A stretch of DNA of 64,000 nucleotides from Gammaproteobacteria bacterium (GTDB taxonomy: Bacteria > Pseudomonadota > Gammaproteobacteria > Eutrophobiales > Eutrophobiaceae), in assembly GCA_028819495.1 (NCBI GenBank), contig JAPPLI010000086.1:1-64000 (forward strand). Direction: 5' to 3'. The position numbers were made by a program, and so were the translations under genes. Of this stretch, positions 9,449 to 20,462 are shown in pieces (position 1 is the first letter of the stretch; every line of letters begins with the position of its first letter). The notes under the pieces were generated by a model. That model ran no database searches and was not told the DNA's origin. It saw only the letters and a list, made by a program, of their open reading frames with translations.

Positions 9449-10339
9449 TTAATTATTCCTTTCCACAATATAAAGCGCTATCTGGCGCAGCATCCCGGCC
9501 TCTTCGCCAAAATCCGCCAGGTGGCCCAGGGCCTCGTCCAACGCTTCGCGCGCCGCGCGCTTGGCGCCTTCAAGGCCGAGCAGGTTGGGGTAGGTGGCCT
9601 TGTTCCGTTCCAGGTCGGAGCCCTGGGGTTTGCCCAGGGTTTCGGTATCGCTCTCGATGTCCAGCACGTCGTCGTGGATTTGAAAAGCCAGGCCGATACA
9701 GTCCGCGTAGCGTGAAACCTTGTCAAAGCGTTGCTCATCGACGCTGCCGGAGCACAACGCGCCCAGTTCCACGCTGGCCCTGATCAGCGCGCCGGTCTTG
9801 CGCTCATGCATGTCCTGAAGTTCCTCCAGGCCAAGCATCCTGTTCTCCGCCTCCAGGTCGATGGCCTGCCCGCCGGTCATACCGGTCGGTCCGGCGGCCA
9901 ACGCCAGGGTTCCGATCATCCTCATGCGTCGTTCGGCTGGAACCGTAATTGCGGGATCCTCCGCCAGCACCTGGAATGCCAGGGCCTGAAGGGCATCCCC
10001 GGCCAGGATGGCCGTAGCTTCATTGTAGGCCTTGTGGCAGGTCGGCCGCCCGCGCCGCAGGTCGTCATCGTCCATCGCCGGGAGGTCGTCATGGATGAGC
10101 GAATAGGTATGGATCATTTCCACTGCGCAGGCGCAGCCGTCCAACGCAGCCGGTTCGGCGCTGAAAGCCTCGCCGCCGGCGTAAACAAGCACCGGCCTGA
10201 CACGCTTGCCGCCGCCGAAAACCGCGTAACGAACAGCCTCGTTCAGGGATTCCGGCTTCTCAGTTGCCGCCGGCAGCCAGCGGTCCAGGGCCGCTTCCAC
10301 ACGGGCCTGATAGATTGCCAATCGTTCGGTAAATTTCAT
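9449..10339 (-). CDS. ispA: Polyprenyl synthetase / (2E,6E)-farnesyl diphosphate synthase
   Basis: GGKRVRPVLVY, LIHDDLPAMDDDDLRRGRPTCH, QIHDDVLDIESDTETLGKPQGSDLERNKATYP; ATG at 10339 preferred over TTG at 10378, which lies inside a repeat. Confidence 0.93.
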   Translation of the reverse strand: MKFTERLAIYQARVEAALDRWLPAATEKPESLNEAVRYAVFGGGKRVRPVLVYAGGEAFSAEPAALDGCACAVEMIHTYSLIHDDLPAMDDDDLRRGRPTCHKAYNEATAILAGDALQALAFQVLAEDPAITVPAERRMRMIGTLALAAGPTGMTGGQAIDLEAENRMLGLEELQDMHERKTGALIRASVELGALCSGSVDEQRFDKVSRYADCIGLAFQIHDDVLDIESDTETLGKPQGSDLERNKATYPNLLGLEGAKRAAREALDEALGHLADFGEEAGMLRQIALYIVERNN

Positions 10340-10354
10340 GAGACTATGGTTCAG

Positions 10355-10463
10355 TGCAGGTTTGAATAAGCTTTTCAAGACACGCTATGAATACATCCAT
10401 GTACGCTCCCTTCCAGCCATCCCTGGCTTCCAGAGGGTCTTGAAAAGCTTATCCAAACCTGTC
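10355..10463. repeat. Second copy of the TTTTCAAGACACGCTRTGAATAC hairpin
   Basis: gcaggtttgaataagcttttcaagac ... gtcttgaaaagcttatccaaacctgtc. Confidence 0.9.
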
Positions 10464-10499
10464 GGAGTTGGCAGGAATCAATTTTAAACCTGCCGTCGT

Positions 10500-10748
10500 T
10501 TATGCATTATCCGCCTGCTCCGCGGCAAACTCGGCCAGTTCAGCAGATTCGTTGTCGCGGGTCAGGATGCGCACTTTCTGCTCGGCCTCCGCCAGGGCCT
10601 TCTGGCAGGCCCGGGTCAGGGTTACGCCGCGCTCGAACTGCTTCAGGGACTCCTCCAGGGTGAGATCGCCTTTTTCCATGGTTTCAACAAGCTGTTCCAG
10701 TTCAGCCAGCGCCTTCTCAAAATCTATTTCGTTTCTGGTTTCGGACAC
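10500..10748 (-). CDS. xseB: Exodeoxyribonuclease VII small subunit
   Basis: [50 protein letters not shown]. Confidence 0.95.
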   Translation of the reverse strand: MSETRNEIDFEKALAELEQLVETMEKGDLTLEESLKQFERGVTLTRACQKALAEAEQKVRILTRDNESAELAEFAAEQADNA

Positions 10749-10793
10749 GAGTGGGTCTCCGGTCGGTGATGGCGGAGATTGTACCGAATATAA

Positions 10794-10864
10794 GGGGTCA
10801 GAGTAAAAATTCTTGTAATGCAGGGGTCAGAGTAAGAAATTCGAAGAATTTTTACTCTGACCCC
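10794..10864. repeat. GGGGTCAGAGTAA element with an extra tandem left arm
   Basis: ggggtcagagtaaaaattcttgtaatgcaggggtcagagtaagaaattcgaagaatttttactctgacccc. Confidence 0.9.
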
Positions 10865-11029
10865 ATCTATCCTTCTTATAGATAGAACCTATGTTCATGA
10901 TTAATAAATACAATGTAAATGTCCTGTTAATCAAGTTGACACTATCGGCGGGATTAGTAAAATTCCTATTGAACAACACCCGTTTAAATCATCATAAAAC
11001 CAGAACAGATCACACCAGGAGATAGCAAG

Positions 11030-11449
11030 ATGAGTTTGAAAGGCACCAAAACCGAAGACAACCTGAAAGCGGCGTTTGCCGGCGAGTCACAGGCCAACCG
11101 TCGTTACCTGTATTTTGCACAAAAAGCGGACGTGGAGGGCTTCAATGACGTATCCGCGGTATTCCGCTCGACTGCAGAAGGCGAAACCGGCCATGCCCAC
11201 GGCCACCTGGAATACCTGGAAGAGGTAGGAGACCCCGCAACGGGCGAGCCGATTGGTTCCACCGAGAACAACCTGAAGGCCGCCATTGCCGGTGAAACCT
11301 ACGAGTACACCGATATGTATCCGGGTATGGCAAAGACTGCACGGGACGAAGGTCTGGACGAGATCGCCGACTGGTTCGAGACACTCGCCAAGGCGGAACG
11401 CTCCCATGCCAACCGTTTCCAGAAGGCCCTGGACAACCTCGACGCGTGA
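11030..11449 (+). CDS. Rubrerythrin
   Basis: 139 aa; [41 protein letters not shown]-type motifs. Confidence 0.92.
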   Translation: MSLKGTKTEDNLKAAFAGESQANRRYLYFAQKADVEGFNDVSAVFRSTAEGETGHAHGHLEYLEEVGDPATGEPIGSTENNLKAAIAGETYEYTDMYPGMAKTARDEGLDEIADWFETLAKAERSHANRFQKALDNLDA

Positions 11450-11472
11450 TTTGAGCAGGCCTGAGCAATGCC

Positions 11473-11500
11473 GAGCCGGGCCTGTGCCCGGCTCTTTTTT
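11473..11500 (+). terminator. Rho-independent terminator after rubrerythrin
   Basis: gagccgggcctgtgcccggctctttttt: GC stem followed by a T run. Confidence 0.85.
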
Positions 11501-11521
11501 AACCGCAACTGAAACAACTCC

Positions 11522-12865
11522 ATGAGTGTCGATATCCGAGAAGGCAGCCTGGAGGCTCCGACCCGCCATCCCATTGAGTGGAAACAGCCGGACTACTACG
11601 ACCGGGAGGCGCTGAACGCGGAACTGGAGCGCGTCTTTGACATCTGCCACGGCTGCCGCCGCTGTGTCAGCCTGTGCAATGCATTTCCCACCCTGTTCGA
11701 CCTGGTCGATGAGTCGGACACCATGGAGGTGGACGGCGTGGCAAAGGAGGATTACGGCAAGGTCGTTGAACACTGCTACCTGTGCGATCTCTGCTACATG
11801 ACCAAGTGCCCCTACGTGCCTCCCCACGAGTGGAACGTCGATTTTCCGCACCTCATGCTGCGCGCCAAGGCCGTGAACTTCAGGGAAGGCGGGACAAAAT
11901 GGCGCGACAGGGTATTGACTTCGACAAAGACCGTCGGCAACCTGGCCGGCATCCCCGTTGTTGCCCAGGTGGCGAACGCGGCGAATAAAACCCGGCCGCT
12001 GCGCAAGCTACTGGAAAAAACCGTGGGCATCCATGCCGATGCGCCCTTGCCGGAGTTCCATTCCAGACCGTTCCGGAGCAGGGTGAAGGGCAGCCAGCCA
12101 GCGCCGCTCACGGCTCAGGCGGCCGGCCGCACCACCGGCAAGGCGGCCCTGTTCGTGACCTGTTACTGCAACCGGAATACGCCCGGGGTGGCGCAGGACC
12201 TGGTCGCCGTGTTCGAGCATAACGGCATACCGGTCACCCTGGCGCAAAAGGAAGAATGCTGTGGCATGCCGAAGCTGGAACTGGGCGATCTCGAAGCGGT
12301 GGAGCGGGCCAAAAACGTCAACGTGCCCCAGCTTGCGGCGTTGGTGGACCAGGGCTGGGACATCGTTGCCCCCATCCCTTCCTGCGTATTGATGTTCAAG
12401 CAGGAACTCCCCCTCATGTTCCCCGGTGATGAGGTAGTGGAGAAGGTCCGCCAGGCGTTTTACGACCCGTTCGAATACCTCATGCTGCGCCACAGGGAAG
12501 GGAAGCTGAATACGGATTTCAGGCATTCCCTGGGTAAAGTCGTCTACCACGCGCCCTGCCACCAGCGGGTGCAGAATATCGGCCTGAAGACCCGCGATAT
12601 ACTGGCGCTGGTCCCGGATACGGAGATCGACGTGATCGAACGCTGCTCAGGCCACGACGGCACCTACGCGGTCAAGGCCGAAAGCCACGACATATCGACA
12701 AAAATATGCCGCCCGGTGGTGAACAAGGTGAAGCAGGCCGAAGCGGACCATTATGTCAGTGATTGCCCCATGGCGGGCGCGCAGATTCAGAACGGCATGG
12801 GTGAGGGACAGACAGGGGCTGCTGAATCTGCGTTTTCCCTGCTGAGAACTGCCTACGGCCTGTAA
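11522..12865 (+). CDS. 4Fe-4S ferredoxin / heterodisulfide-reductase-like (GlpC-like) protein
   Basis: [51 protein letters not shown]-like domains CCGMP and CSGHDG. Confidence 0.88.
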   Translation: MSVDIREGSLEAPTRHPIEWKQPDYYDREALNAELERVFDICHGCRRCVSLCNAFPTLFDLVDESDTMEVDGVAKEDYGKVVEHCYLCDLCYMTKCPYVPPHEWNVDFPHLMLRAKAVNFREGGTKWRDRVLTSTKTVGNLAGIPVVAQVANAANKTRPLRKLLEKTVGIHADAPLPEFHSRPFRSRVKGSQPAPLTAQAAGRTTGKAALFVTCYCNRNTPGVAQDLVAVFEHNGIPVTLAQKEECCGMPKLELGDLEAVERAKNVNVPQLAALVDQGWDIVAPIPSCVLMFKQELPLMFPGDEVVEKVRQAFYDPFEYLMLRHREGKLNTDFRHSLGKVVYHAPCHQRVQNIGLKTRDILALVPDTEIDVIERCSGHDGTYAVKAESHDISTKICRPVVNKVKQAEADHYVSDCPMAGAQIQNGMGEGQTGAAESAFSLLRTAYGL

Positions 12866-12868
12866 GCC

Positions 12869-13459
12869 ATGCCGGAAAAACTGGGCAGAAAAGACCTCTA
12901 CACGCTGGAAAAATACGCGGAAATCCGCAACGATTTCCGGGCCGGCGTAATGGCGCACAAGAAGGCGCGGCGCCTGGCGCTGGGCGCCAATGCCAACCTG
13001 TATTTTGAAGACCGCTTCACCATCCAGTACCAGGTGCAGGAGATGCTGCGCATTGAGAAGATCTTCGAGCGCGACGCCATCGAAGAGGAACTGGCGGCCT
13101 ACAACCCGCTGATCCCGGACGGGCACAACTGGAAGGCCACGTTCATGCTGGAATACGACGACCCCGCCGAACGCAGTGATATGCTGGCAAAGCTGGTCGG
13201 TGTAGAGGACTGCGTCTGGATGCGCGTCGGCGCCGGCCCGGTCATCACGCCGGTCTGTGACGAAGATCTGGAGCGCGCCACCGGGGACAAGACCTCATCC
13301 GTGCACTTCATGCGTTTTGAATTGTCGCCGGAGGACATCGGCGCGCTGAGGCAGGGCGCGGAAATATCCGCAGGCATCAGCCACGCGGAATACACCTGCC
13401 AGGTAGCGCCCATCCCGGCGGAGATACGCGAGTCGCTCGTTAAGGATTTAAGCGAATGA
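12869..13459 (+). CDS. DUF3501 family protein
   Basis: LTLEKYAEIRNDFRAGVMAHKKARRLALGANANLYFEDRFTIQYQVQEMLRIEKIF; placed after rubrerythrin and Fe-S genes. Confidence 0.75.
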   Translation: MPEKLGRKDLYTLEKYAEIRNDFRAGVMAHKKARRLALGANANLYFEDRFTIQYQVQEMLRIEKIFERDAIEEELAAYNPLIPDGHNWKATFMLEYDDPAERSDMLAKLVGVEDCVWMRVGAGPVITPVCDEDLERATGDKTSSVHFMRFELSPEDIGALRQGAEISAGISHAEYTCQVAPIPAEIRESLVKDLSE

Positions 13460-13464
13460 AAAAA

Positions 13465-13507
13465 GGGGTCAGAGTAAGAAATTCGTCAGAATTTTTACTC
13501 TGACCCC
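13465..13507. repeat. GGGGTCAGAGTAA inverted-repeat element
   Basis: ggggtcagagtaagaaattcgtcagaatttttactctgacccc. Confidence 0.9.
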
Positions 13508-13513
13508 ATCTAT

Positions 13514-13562
13514 CGTCATTCCCGCGCAGGCGGGAATCCAGTATAATAAGACAACCGCCAAA
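13514..13562. repeat. CGTCATTCCCGCGCAGGCGGGAATCCAGT REP-like hairpin plus downstream CGCC/GGCG palindrome
   Basis: Direct reading; related copies near 9401, 20318, 42988 and 48722. Confidence 0.8.
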
Positions 13563-13600
13563 GGCGGCTCATTTCCGAGCATTTACGAGGACACCCACAC

Positions 13601-15487
13601 TTGGCTGATACCTACGCCGCCGCCGATATCGAAGTATTGACCGGTCTGGAACCGGTGCGCAAGCGGCCGGGCATGTACACCGATACTTCCCGGCCCAATC
13701 ACATGGTGCAGGAAGTGGTGGACAACAGCGTCGATGAAGCCATCATCGGCCATGCCAACAAGGTCGAGGTCACCCTGCACAAGGACGACTCCGTCACGGT
13801 GACGGACAACGGCAGGGGCATGCCCGTGGACATACACCCGGGCGAGAAACTTCCGGGCGTGGAAGTCATCCTCACCCGCCTGCACGCGGGGGGCAAGTTC
13901 TCCGAGAAGAATTACCGGTTCTCGGGCGGACTGCACGGCGTAGGCGTGTCCGTGGTCAACGGCCTGTCGAAACACCTGGAGGTCTGGGTAAAGCGGGATG
14001 GGCACGAATACAATATGGCCTTTGCCGGCGGCAAGCCGGTCGGCCCGCTGGAGGTGGTAGGGGAGGTCGGTAAACGCAACACCGGCACGACTCTGCGCTT
14101 CTGGCCGGACCCGGCTTATTTCGATTCCGTCAAGGTGGCGAGGGCGAAGCTGAAACACCTGCTACGCGCCAAGGCGGTGTTATGTCCCGGCCTGACGGTC
14201 AGGCTCGATGATGAAGCCGCCAACGAACAGACGGAATGGCACTACGAGGACGGCATCAGCACTTATCTCTCCAGCATGCTGTCCGGCGTCGAATTGCTGC
14301 CCGTGGAACCGTTTACCGGCCACATGCAAGGCAATGACGAGCAGGTGGACTGGGCCGTGCACTGGCTGCCGGAACCCGGCGACCTGATCACCGAGAGTTA
14401 CGTGAACCTGGTTCCCACCACCCAGGGCGGCACCCACGTCAACGGCCTGCGCCAGGGACTGCTGGAAGCCTTCCGGGAATTCTGTGAGTCGCGCAACCTG
14501 TTGCCCCGCGGCGTCAAGCTGAGCGCGGAGGACGTCTGGGATCGCTGCTCCTACCTGCTCTCGGTGAAGATGGACAACCCCCAGTTCCTGGGCCAGACCA
14601 AGGAACGGCTGGCCTCGCGGGAATGCTCCACCTTCGTGTCCGGCGTGGTGCGCGATAACCTGAGCCAGTGGCTGCACCAGCACGTGGAGACCGGCGAGCG
14701 CATCGCCGAACTGGCCATCCGCCACGCCCAGAGCCGCCTGAAGGCGAGCAAGAATGTCGTGCGCAAGAAGGTCACCAGCGGCCCTGCGCTGCCCGGCAAG
14801 CTGGCGGACTGCGCCAGCCAGTCCGCCGAACACAGCGAGCTGTTCCTGGTGGAAGGGGACTCCGCCGGCGGTTCCGCCAAGCAGGCCCGGGACCGGGAAT
14901 TCCAGGCGGTCATGCCGTTACGGGGCAAGATCCTCAACACCTGGGAAGTGGAACCGGGCGAGGTGCTGTCCTCGAAGGAAGTCCATGACATCTCGGTGGC
15001 CCTCGGCGTGGACCCGGGTTCCGACGACCTGTCCCGGCTGCGCTATGCCCGCATCTGCATCCTGGCCGATGCGGATTCCGACGGCCTGCACATCGCCACC
15101 CTGCTGTGCGCGCTGTTCCTGAAGCATTTCCGTCCGCTCGTGCGCGCCGGCCACGTGTTCGTGGCCATGCCGCCCCTGTACCGGATAGACGCCGGCAAGG
15201 AGGTGTTCTACGCCCTGGACGATTCGGAAAAATCCGGCGTGCTGGATCGCATCGCCGCGGAGAAGATCAAGGGCACGGTCAACGTGCAGCGCTTCAAGGG
15301 CCTGGGCGAGATGAACCCCATACAGTTACGCGAGTCCACCATGGCGCGGGAAACGCGCCGCCTGGTCAAACTCACCCTGCCGGAAGACAACAAGCCGGAC
15401 CGTATGATGGACATGCTGCTGGCAAAGAAACGCGCCTCGGACCGCAAGGACTGGCTGGAGAGCAAGGGCGATCTGGCGACGGTATGA
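13601..15487 (+). CDS. parE: DNA topoisomerase IV subunit B (apparent TTG start)
   Basis: [62 protein letters not shown]. Confidence 0.96.
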   Translation: MADTYAAADIEVLTGLEPVRKRPGMYTDTSRPNHMVQEVVDNSVDEAIIGHANKVEVTLHKDDSVTVTDNGRGMPVDIHPGEKLPGVEVILTRLHAGGKFSEKNYRFSGGLHGVGVSVVNGLSKHLEVWVKRDGHEYNMAFAGGKPVGPLEVVGEVGKRNTGTTLRFWPDPAYFDSVKVARAKLKHLLRAKAVLCPGLTVRLDDEAANEQTEWHYEDGISTYLSSMLSGVELLPVEPFTGHMQGNDEQVDWAVHWLPEPGDLITESYVNLVPTTQGGTHVNGLRQGLLEAFREFCESRNLLPRGVKLSAEDVWDRCSYLLSVKMDNPQFLGQTKERLASRECSTFVSGVVRDNLSQWLHQHVETGERIAELAIRHAQSRLKASKNVVRKKVTSGPALPGKLADCASQSAEHSELFLVEGDSAGGSAKQARDREFQAVMPLRGKILNTWEVEPGEVLSSKEVHDISVALGVDPGSDDLSRLRYARICILADADSDGLHIATLLCALFLKHFRPLVRAGHVFVAMPPLYRIDAGKEVFYALDDSEKSGVLDRIAAEKIKGTVNVQRFKGLGEMNPIQLRESTMARETRRLVKLTLPEDNKPDRMMDMLLAKKRASDRKDWLESKGDLATV

Positions 15488-15518
15488 AAGTATTTCGTGG
15501 AGTCTTGGGGACACAATA

Positions 15519-17768
15519 ATGCCGGAAAATCTTAGCCTGGATTTCGAGCAGAACGAAACCCGGCCGCTGCACGAATTTACCGAAAAGGCATACCTGGACT
15601 ATTCCATGTACGTCATCCTGGACCGGGCGCTGCCGCATATCGGCGACGGGTTGAAGCCGGTGCAGCGGCGCATCATCTATGCCATGTCGGAACTGGGGCT
15701 GAGCGCGGCCGCCAAGTTCAAGAAATCGGCCCGCACGGTGGGGGACGTTATCGGCAAGTTCCATCCCCACGGGGATACCGCCTGCTACGAGGCCATGGTG
15801 CTGATGGCGCAGGAGTTCAGTTACCGCTATCCCATCATCGACGGCCAGGGGAACTGGGGTTCCATGGACGACCCCAAGTCGTTTGCGGCCATGCGTTACA
15901 CGGAATCCAGGCTCAAGCCCTACAGCCAGGTTTTGCTGGCGGAACTGGGGCAGGGGACGGTGGACTGGGTCCCCAATTTCGACGGCACCCTGAAGGAGCC
16001 GAAACTGTTGCCGGCGCGCCTGCCCAACATCCTGCTGAACGGCGCCACGGGCATCGCCGTGGGCATGGCGACGGACATCCCGCCCCACAATATCAGGGAG
16101 GTGGCCGGCGCTTGCATCCGCCTGCTGGAGCGGCCCCGGAGCACGTTGGAGGACCTGTTCGAACACGTCAAAGGCCCGGACTTCCCCACCGAGGCGGAGA
16201 TCATCACGCCGGCGCAGGAACTCCGGGAAATCTATCGCACCGGTACCGGTTCGGTGAAACTGCGGGCCAGGTGGGAGAAGGAATCCGGGAACGTCATCGT
16301 GACCGCGCTGCCGTACCAGACCTCCGGCAACAAGATCCTGGAACAGGTGGCCGCGCAGATGCAGGCGAAGAAACTGCCCATGCTGGAAGACCTGCGCGAC
16401 GAATCCGACCATGAAAACCCCACCCGGCTGGTGTTTATCCCGCGCTCCAACCGCGTCAACCTGGCGGAACTGATGTCGCACCTGTTCGCCACCACGGACC
16501 TGGAACGCAGTTACCGGGTCAACCTGAACATGATCGGCATCAACGGGCGGCCCCGGGTCAAGGGCCTCAAGACCATCCTGCAGGAATGGCTGGAATACCG
16601 CACCGAGACGGTGCGCCGGCGCCTGCAGCACCGCCTGGAGCAGGTGGAACAGCGCCTGCACGTCCTCGAAGGCCTGATGACAGCCTACCTGAACATCGAC
16701 GAAGTGATCCGGATCGTGCGCGAGGAAGACGACCCCAAGCAGGAACTGATGCGGCGTTTCGACCTGTCCGACGCCCAGGCGGAGGCCATCCTCGACCTCA
16801 GGTTGCGCCGCCTTGCAAAACTGGAGGAGATAAAGATCCGGGGCGAACTGGACGAGTTGCAGGAAGAACGGGAGTCGTTGCAGCAGGTACTGGGTTCGGC
16901 TACCCGTCTGAAGAACCAGGTGAAGGAGGAAATCCGGGCCGACATGGAAAAGTTCGGCGATGCGCGGCGCTCCCCCCTGGAACAGCGGGAAGAAGCCCGG
17001 GCGCTGGATGAGACTCAACTGATGCCCACGGAACCGGTGACGGTTATCCTGTCCGGGAAAGGCTGGGTCAGGGCCGCGAAAGGCCACGATATCGACCCGG
17101 AAACCCTGACTTACCGGGCCGGCGACGATTTCAGGCAGGCCGCCACTGGGCGCAGCAACCAGTTTGCCGTGTTCCTTGATTCGACCGGGCGCTGTTATTC
17201 CATCGCTTCGCACGTCCTGCCGTCCGCGCGCAGCCATGGCGAACCGGTGTCCGGTTGGGTGACGCCGCCGGATGGCGCCGCCTTCGTCGGCGTTATGCTG
17301 GGAGAAAGCGACCGGTTGTATTTCCTTTCCACCGACGCCGGTTACGGCTTCGTCACCAGGCTGGGCGACCTGTACGTGAAGGCGAAAGCCGGCAAGGCCG
17401 TGCTGAACGTGCCGCATTCCGCGCTGATCCTGCCGCCCGTACCGGTAACCGACCACAAACAGGACCTGGTGGCCGCCGTGAGTTCCGAGGGCCGCATGCT
17501 GGTGACGGACCTGGCGGAGTTCCCGCAACTGGCCCGGGGCAAGGGCGTCAAGGTCATGCAGGTACCGCCGGCCAGGCTGAAGAACCGGGAAGAATACCTG
17601 GTCGCTCTCACCGTATTCGGGAAAAAAGACAAGCTGCGCCTGGTATCCGGCAAACGCCACCTGACCTTGAAACCGAAGGACTGGAACCATTATCATGGCG
17701 AACGCGGCCGCCGCGGCAACGTCCTGCCGCGGGGCTACCGGCAGGTTTCATCCATCAAACCGAAGTGA
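15519..17768 (+). CDS. parC: DNA topoisomerase IV subunit A
   Basis: [64 protein letters not shown]. Confidence 0.96.
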   Translation: MPENLSLDFEQNETRPLHEFTEKAYLDYSMYVILDRALPHIGDGLKPVQRRIIYAMSELGLSAAAKFKKSARTVGDVIGKFHPHGDTACYEAMVLMAQEFSYRYPIIDGQGNWGSMDDPKSFAAMRYTESRLKPYSQVLLAELGQGTVDWVPNFDGTLKEPKLLPARLPNILLNGATGIAVGMATDIPPHNIREVAGACIRLLERPRSTLEDLFEHVKGPDFPTEAEIITPAQELREIYRTGTGSVKLRARWEKESGNVIVTALPYQTSGNKILEQVAAQMQAKKLPMLEDLRDESDHENPTRLVFIPRSNRVNLAELMSHLFATTDLERSYRVNLNMIGINGRPRVKGLKTILQEWLEYRTETVRRRLQHRLEQVEQRLHVLEGLMTAYLNIDEVIRIVREEDDPKQELMRRFDLSDAQAEAILDLRLRRLAKLEEIKIRGELDELQEERESLQQVLGSATRLKNQVKEEIRADMEKFGDARRSPLEQREEARALDETQLMPTEPVTVILSGKGWVRAAKGHDIDPETLTYRAGDDFRQAATGRSNQFAVFLDSTGRCYSIASHVLPSARSHGEPVSGWVTPPDGAAFVGVMLGESDRLYFLSTDAGYGFVTRLGDLYVKAKAGKAVLNVPHSALILPPVPVTDHKQDLVAAVSSEGRMLVTDLAEFPQLARGKGVKVMQVPPARLKNREEYLVALTVFGKKDKLRLVSGKRHLTLKPKDWNHYHGERGRRGNVLPRGYRQVSSIKPK

Positions 17769-17775
17769 AGGACAC

Positions 17776-18345
17776 ATGGTTAACCACAGCACCAACGAAT
17801 TCAGGCCCGGCCTGAAACTGACCATCGACGGCGACCCCTGTACCATTCTCGACAGCGAGTTTGTCAAACCGGGCAAGGGCCAGGCATTCACCCGCATCAA
17901 AATACGCAACCTGAAAACCGGCAGGGTGCTGGAAAAGACCTATAAATCGGGTGAGAGCGTTCCCGCAGCAGACGTGATGGACGTGGAGTTGCAGTACCTC
18001 TACAACGATGGTGATATCTGGTATTTCATGGACACGGGCACCTATGACCAGGTCGAAGTCGGCAGAACCGCGCTGGGCGATGCCGGCCAATGGCTGACGG
18101 GGGAGGAGATATGCGGGGTGACCTTGTGGAACGGCGCGCCGTTGACCGTGCAGCCGCCCAACTTCGTCGAACTCACGATTACCGAAACCGATCCGGGCGT
18201 ACGCGGCGACACGGCCTCCGGCGGCACCAAACCAGCCGTCCTAGAAACCGGCGCTACGGTCAAGGTCCCCTTGTTCGTGGAGCAGGACGAGAAAATCAAG
18301 GTGGATACCCGCACGGGTGAGTACGTAAGCCGTGTGAAAAGCTGA
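17776..18345 (+). CDS. efp: Elongation factor P
   Basis: [52 protein letters not shown]. Confidence 0.95.
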   Translation: MVNHSTNEFRPGLKLTIDGDPCTILDSEFVKPGKGQAFTRIKIRNLKTGRVLEKTYKSGESVPAADVMDVELQYLYNDGDIWYFMDTGTYDQVEVGRTALGDAGQWLTGEEICGVTLWNGAPLTVQPPNFVELTITETDPGVRGDTASGGTKPAVLETGATVKVPLFVEQDEKIKVDTRTGEYVSRVKS

Positions 18346-18349
18346 GTCC

Positions 18350-20281
18350 GTGCAGACCCCGGCGGACATCCTCGGCGAACACGGCGCCATAGCAGGCCTG
18401 GTCCCTGACTTCACGGTCCGGCCCCAGCAGGTGGAGATGGCCGAGGCCATCCGGGAGGCGATAGACAACGGCGAATCGCTGATCTGCGAGGCCGGCACCG
18501 GGACTGGCAAAACCTTTGCCTACCTGGTTCCGGCGCTACAGTCCGGCTACAAGGTGATCATCTCCACCGGTACCAAGCACCTGCAGGACCAGCTTTTTAC
18601 CCGCGACCTGCCCCTGGTGCGCAAGGCCGTCGGGCGGGCGCTCAACGTTGCCTTGCTGAAGGGACGGGCAAATTACCTGTGCCTGCACCGGTTGAAACAG
18701 GCGGAGACCGACCCGCGCCGGCTGGACAAGCAGGGGAGGAGTTACCTGGCCGATATCCGCGCCTGGTCGCAACGCACCTCCAGCGGCGACCTGGCCGAGT
18801 TGACCCATATCCCGGAAGACGCTTCCGTCAGGCCCGCCTGCGTTTCCACCGTGGATAACTGCCTGAACCAGGACTGCGATTTTTACGATGACTGTTTCGT
18901 ATTCCGCGCCCGGCGCCGCGCCGCGGACGCGGACCTGGCCGTGGTCAACCACCACCTGTTCCTGGCGGACATGGTGTTGAAGGAGGCCGGTTACGGCGAG
19001 TTGCTGCCCTCCGCCGAAGTGGTGATATTCGATGAGGCGCACCAGTTGCCGGAACTGGCTTCGCAGTTTTTCAGCGAGACCCTGGGTAGCCGGCAACTGC
19101 TGGAGCTGGTGTCCGACACCAGGACGGCGTACTTTGAGGAAGCCGCGGACCTGCCTGGTTTTCCCGAGATGCTGGACCAGTTTCAAAAAGCAATCCGCGA
19201 CCTGGTGCTGAGCTTCCCGCGGGAGGACAGCCGGGCCGCCTGGGCCGGGATCAAGGAGAAGGAGGAGGTGGCCGCCGCATTATCGGTCCTGCTGGAGAAA
19301 ATGGCCGGCGTCCACAAGGTGCTGGAGGATTTCGCCGCCAGGGGCAAGGCGCTGGACAACTGCCACAAGCGGGTGGTTGCGGCATCGGCGTTGCTGGATC
19401 GCTTCAATGAGCGGGAGGAGGATGAGTTCATCCGCTGGGTGGAGATACGCGGCAAGGGATTTTACCTGCACCAGACGCCCCTGGACATTGCCGGCGTGTT
19501 CCGGTCGCGCATGGAGGAATTTGAGTGCATGAACGTGTTTACCTCGGCCACCCTGAGCGTGAACCGGCAGTTTGACTATTTTTCCGCGCGCCTTGGGCTG
19601 GAAGAGGTCGAGGCGCGCGGTTGGGACAGCCCGTTCGATTTCAAGGCGCAGTCCCTGCTGTACCTGCCCCGGGGCCTGCCCGATCCGAGGTCCGTGGAAT
19701 TCACCGGGGCGCTGGTGGAAAAGGCGGTCCCGCTGCTGCAACTGACCAGGGGGCGGGCGTTTTTCCTGTTTACCAGCCACCGCGCGCTGCGCCAGGCCGC
19801 CGGGTTGATCGGCGAGGCGCTGGATTATCCCATCCTGGTGCAGGGGGATGCGCCGCGCACCGAACTGCTGGAAACCTTCAGGTCCACCCCCCATTCGGTG
19901 CTGCTGGGCACCAGCAGTTTCTGGGAAGGCGTGGACGTCCGGGGCCAGGCCCTGTCCTGCGTGATCATCGACAAGCTGCCGTTCGCCTCGCCCGGCGACC
20001 CGGTACTGAACGCGAGGTTGACCCGCATGGAGGAGCAGGGCGGGAACCCGTTCCTGGAGTACCAGGTGCCCGAAGCGGTGCTGGCGTTGAAACAGGGCAT
20101 CGGCCGCCTGCTGCGGGACAGCAGCGATTACGGGGTGCTGATGATCGGCGACCCCAGGCTCAGGACCCGGCCCTACGGCAGGATTTTCCTGAACAGCCTG
20201 CCGGAGATGGCGCATACCGGGGAATTGCGGGACGTGGAGGCGTTTTTCAGGGGGCACGCGGCGACGAAGGATCATATATAA
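18350..20281 (+). CDS. DinG/YoaA-type ATP-dependent DNA helicase
   Basis: RPQQVEMAEAI, CEAGTGTGKTFAYLVPAL, FDEAHQLPE (DEAH), C-terminal helicase motifs GIGRLLRD. Confidence 0.93.
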   Translation: MQTPADILGEHGAIAGLVPDFTVRPQQVEMAEAIREAIDNGESLICEAGTGTGKTFAYLVPALQSGYKVIISTGTKHLQDQLFTRDLPLVRKAVGRALNVALLKGRANYLCLHRLKQAETDPRRLDKQGRSYLADIRAWSQRTSSGDLAELTHIPEDASVRPACVSTVDNCLNQDCDFYDDCFVFRARRRAADADLAVVNHHLFLADMVLKEAGYGELLPSAEVVIFDEAHQLPELASQFFSETLGSRQLLELVSDTRTAYFEEAADLPGFPEMLDQFQKAIRDLVLSFPREDSRAAWAGIKEKEEVAAALSVLLEKMAGVHKVLEDFAARGKALDNCHKRVVAASALLDRFNEREEDEFIRWVEIRGKGFYLHQTPLDIAGVFRSRMEEFECMNVFTSATLSVNRQFDYFSARLGLEEVEARGWDSPFDFKAQSLLYLPRGLPDPRSVEFTGALVEKAVPLLQLTRGRAFFLFTSHRALRQAAGLIGEALDYPILVQGDAPRTELLETFRSTPHSVLLGTSSFWEGVDVRGQALSCVIIDKLPFASPGDPVLNARLTRMEEQGGNPFLEYQVPEAVLALKQGIGRLLRDSSDYGVLMIGDPRLRTRPYGRIFLNSLPEMAHTGELRDVEAFFRGHAATKDHI

Positions 20282-20317
20282 TAGTTTTATACGTAACGAC
20301 ATAAATCGCACCGCCTT

Positions 20318-20406
20318 CGTCATTCCCGCGCAGGCGGGAATCCAGTAGACAAAACTCCTTGTAAGGAATGTTTTTTCATTGGATTCCCGCCTGCGCGGGA
20401 CGAACG
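20318..20406. repeat. Inverted pair of TCATTCCCGCGCAGGCGGGAATCCAGT repeats
   Basis: cgtcattcccgcgcaggcgggaatccagt ... ggattcccgcctgcgcgggacgaacg. Confidence 0.85.
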
Positions 20407-20421
20407 TGGGCGCAGATAGCA

Positions 20422-20444
20422 GGGGTCAATTTTACTCTGACCCC
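20422..20444. repeat. Truncated GGGGTCA...TTTTACTCTGACCCC element
   Basis: ggggtcaattttactctgacccc. Confidence 0.75.
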
Positions 20445-20462
20445 ATATGCGGAGGGCGCGGG

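Noticed and set aside
15372-17696. 774-aa ORF on the minus strand
   Set aside because: Lies antisense across all of parC; composition (Gln/His/Arg/Gly-rich) is typical of antisense frames in GC-rich genes.
19280-20323. 347-aa minus-strand ORF
   Set aside because: Antisense to the DinG/YoaA helicase; no domain signature.
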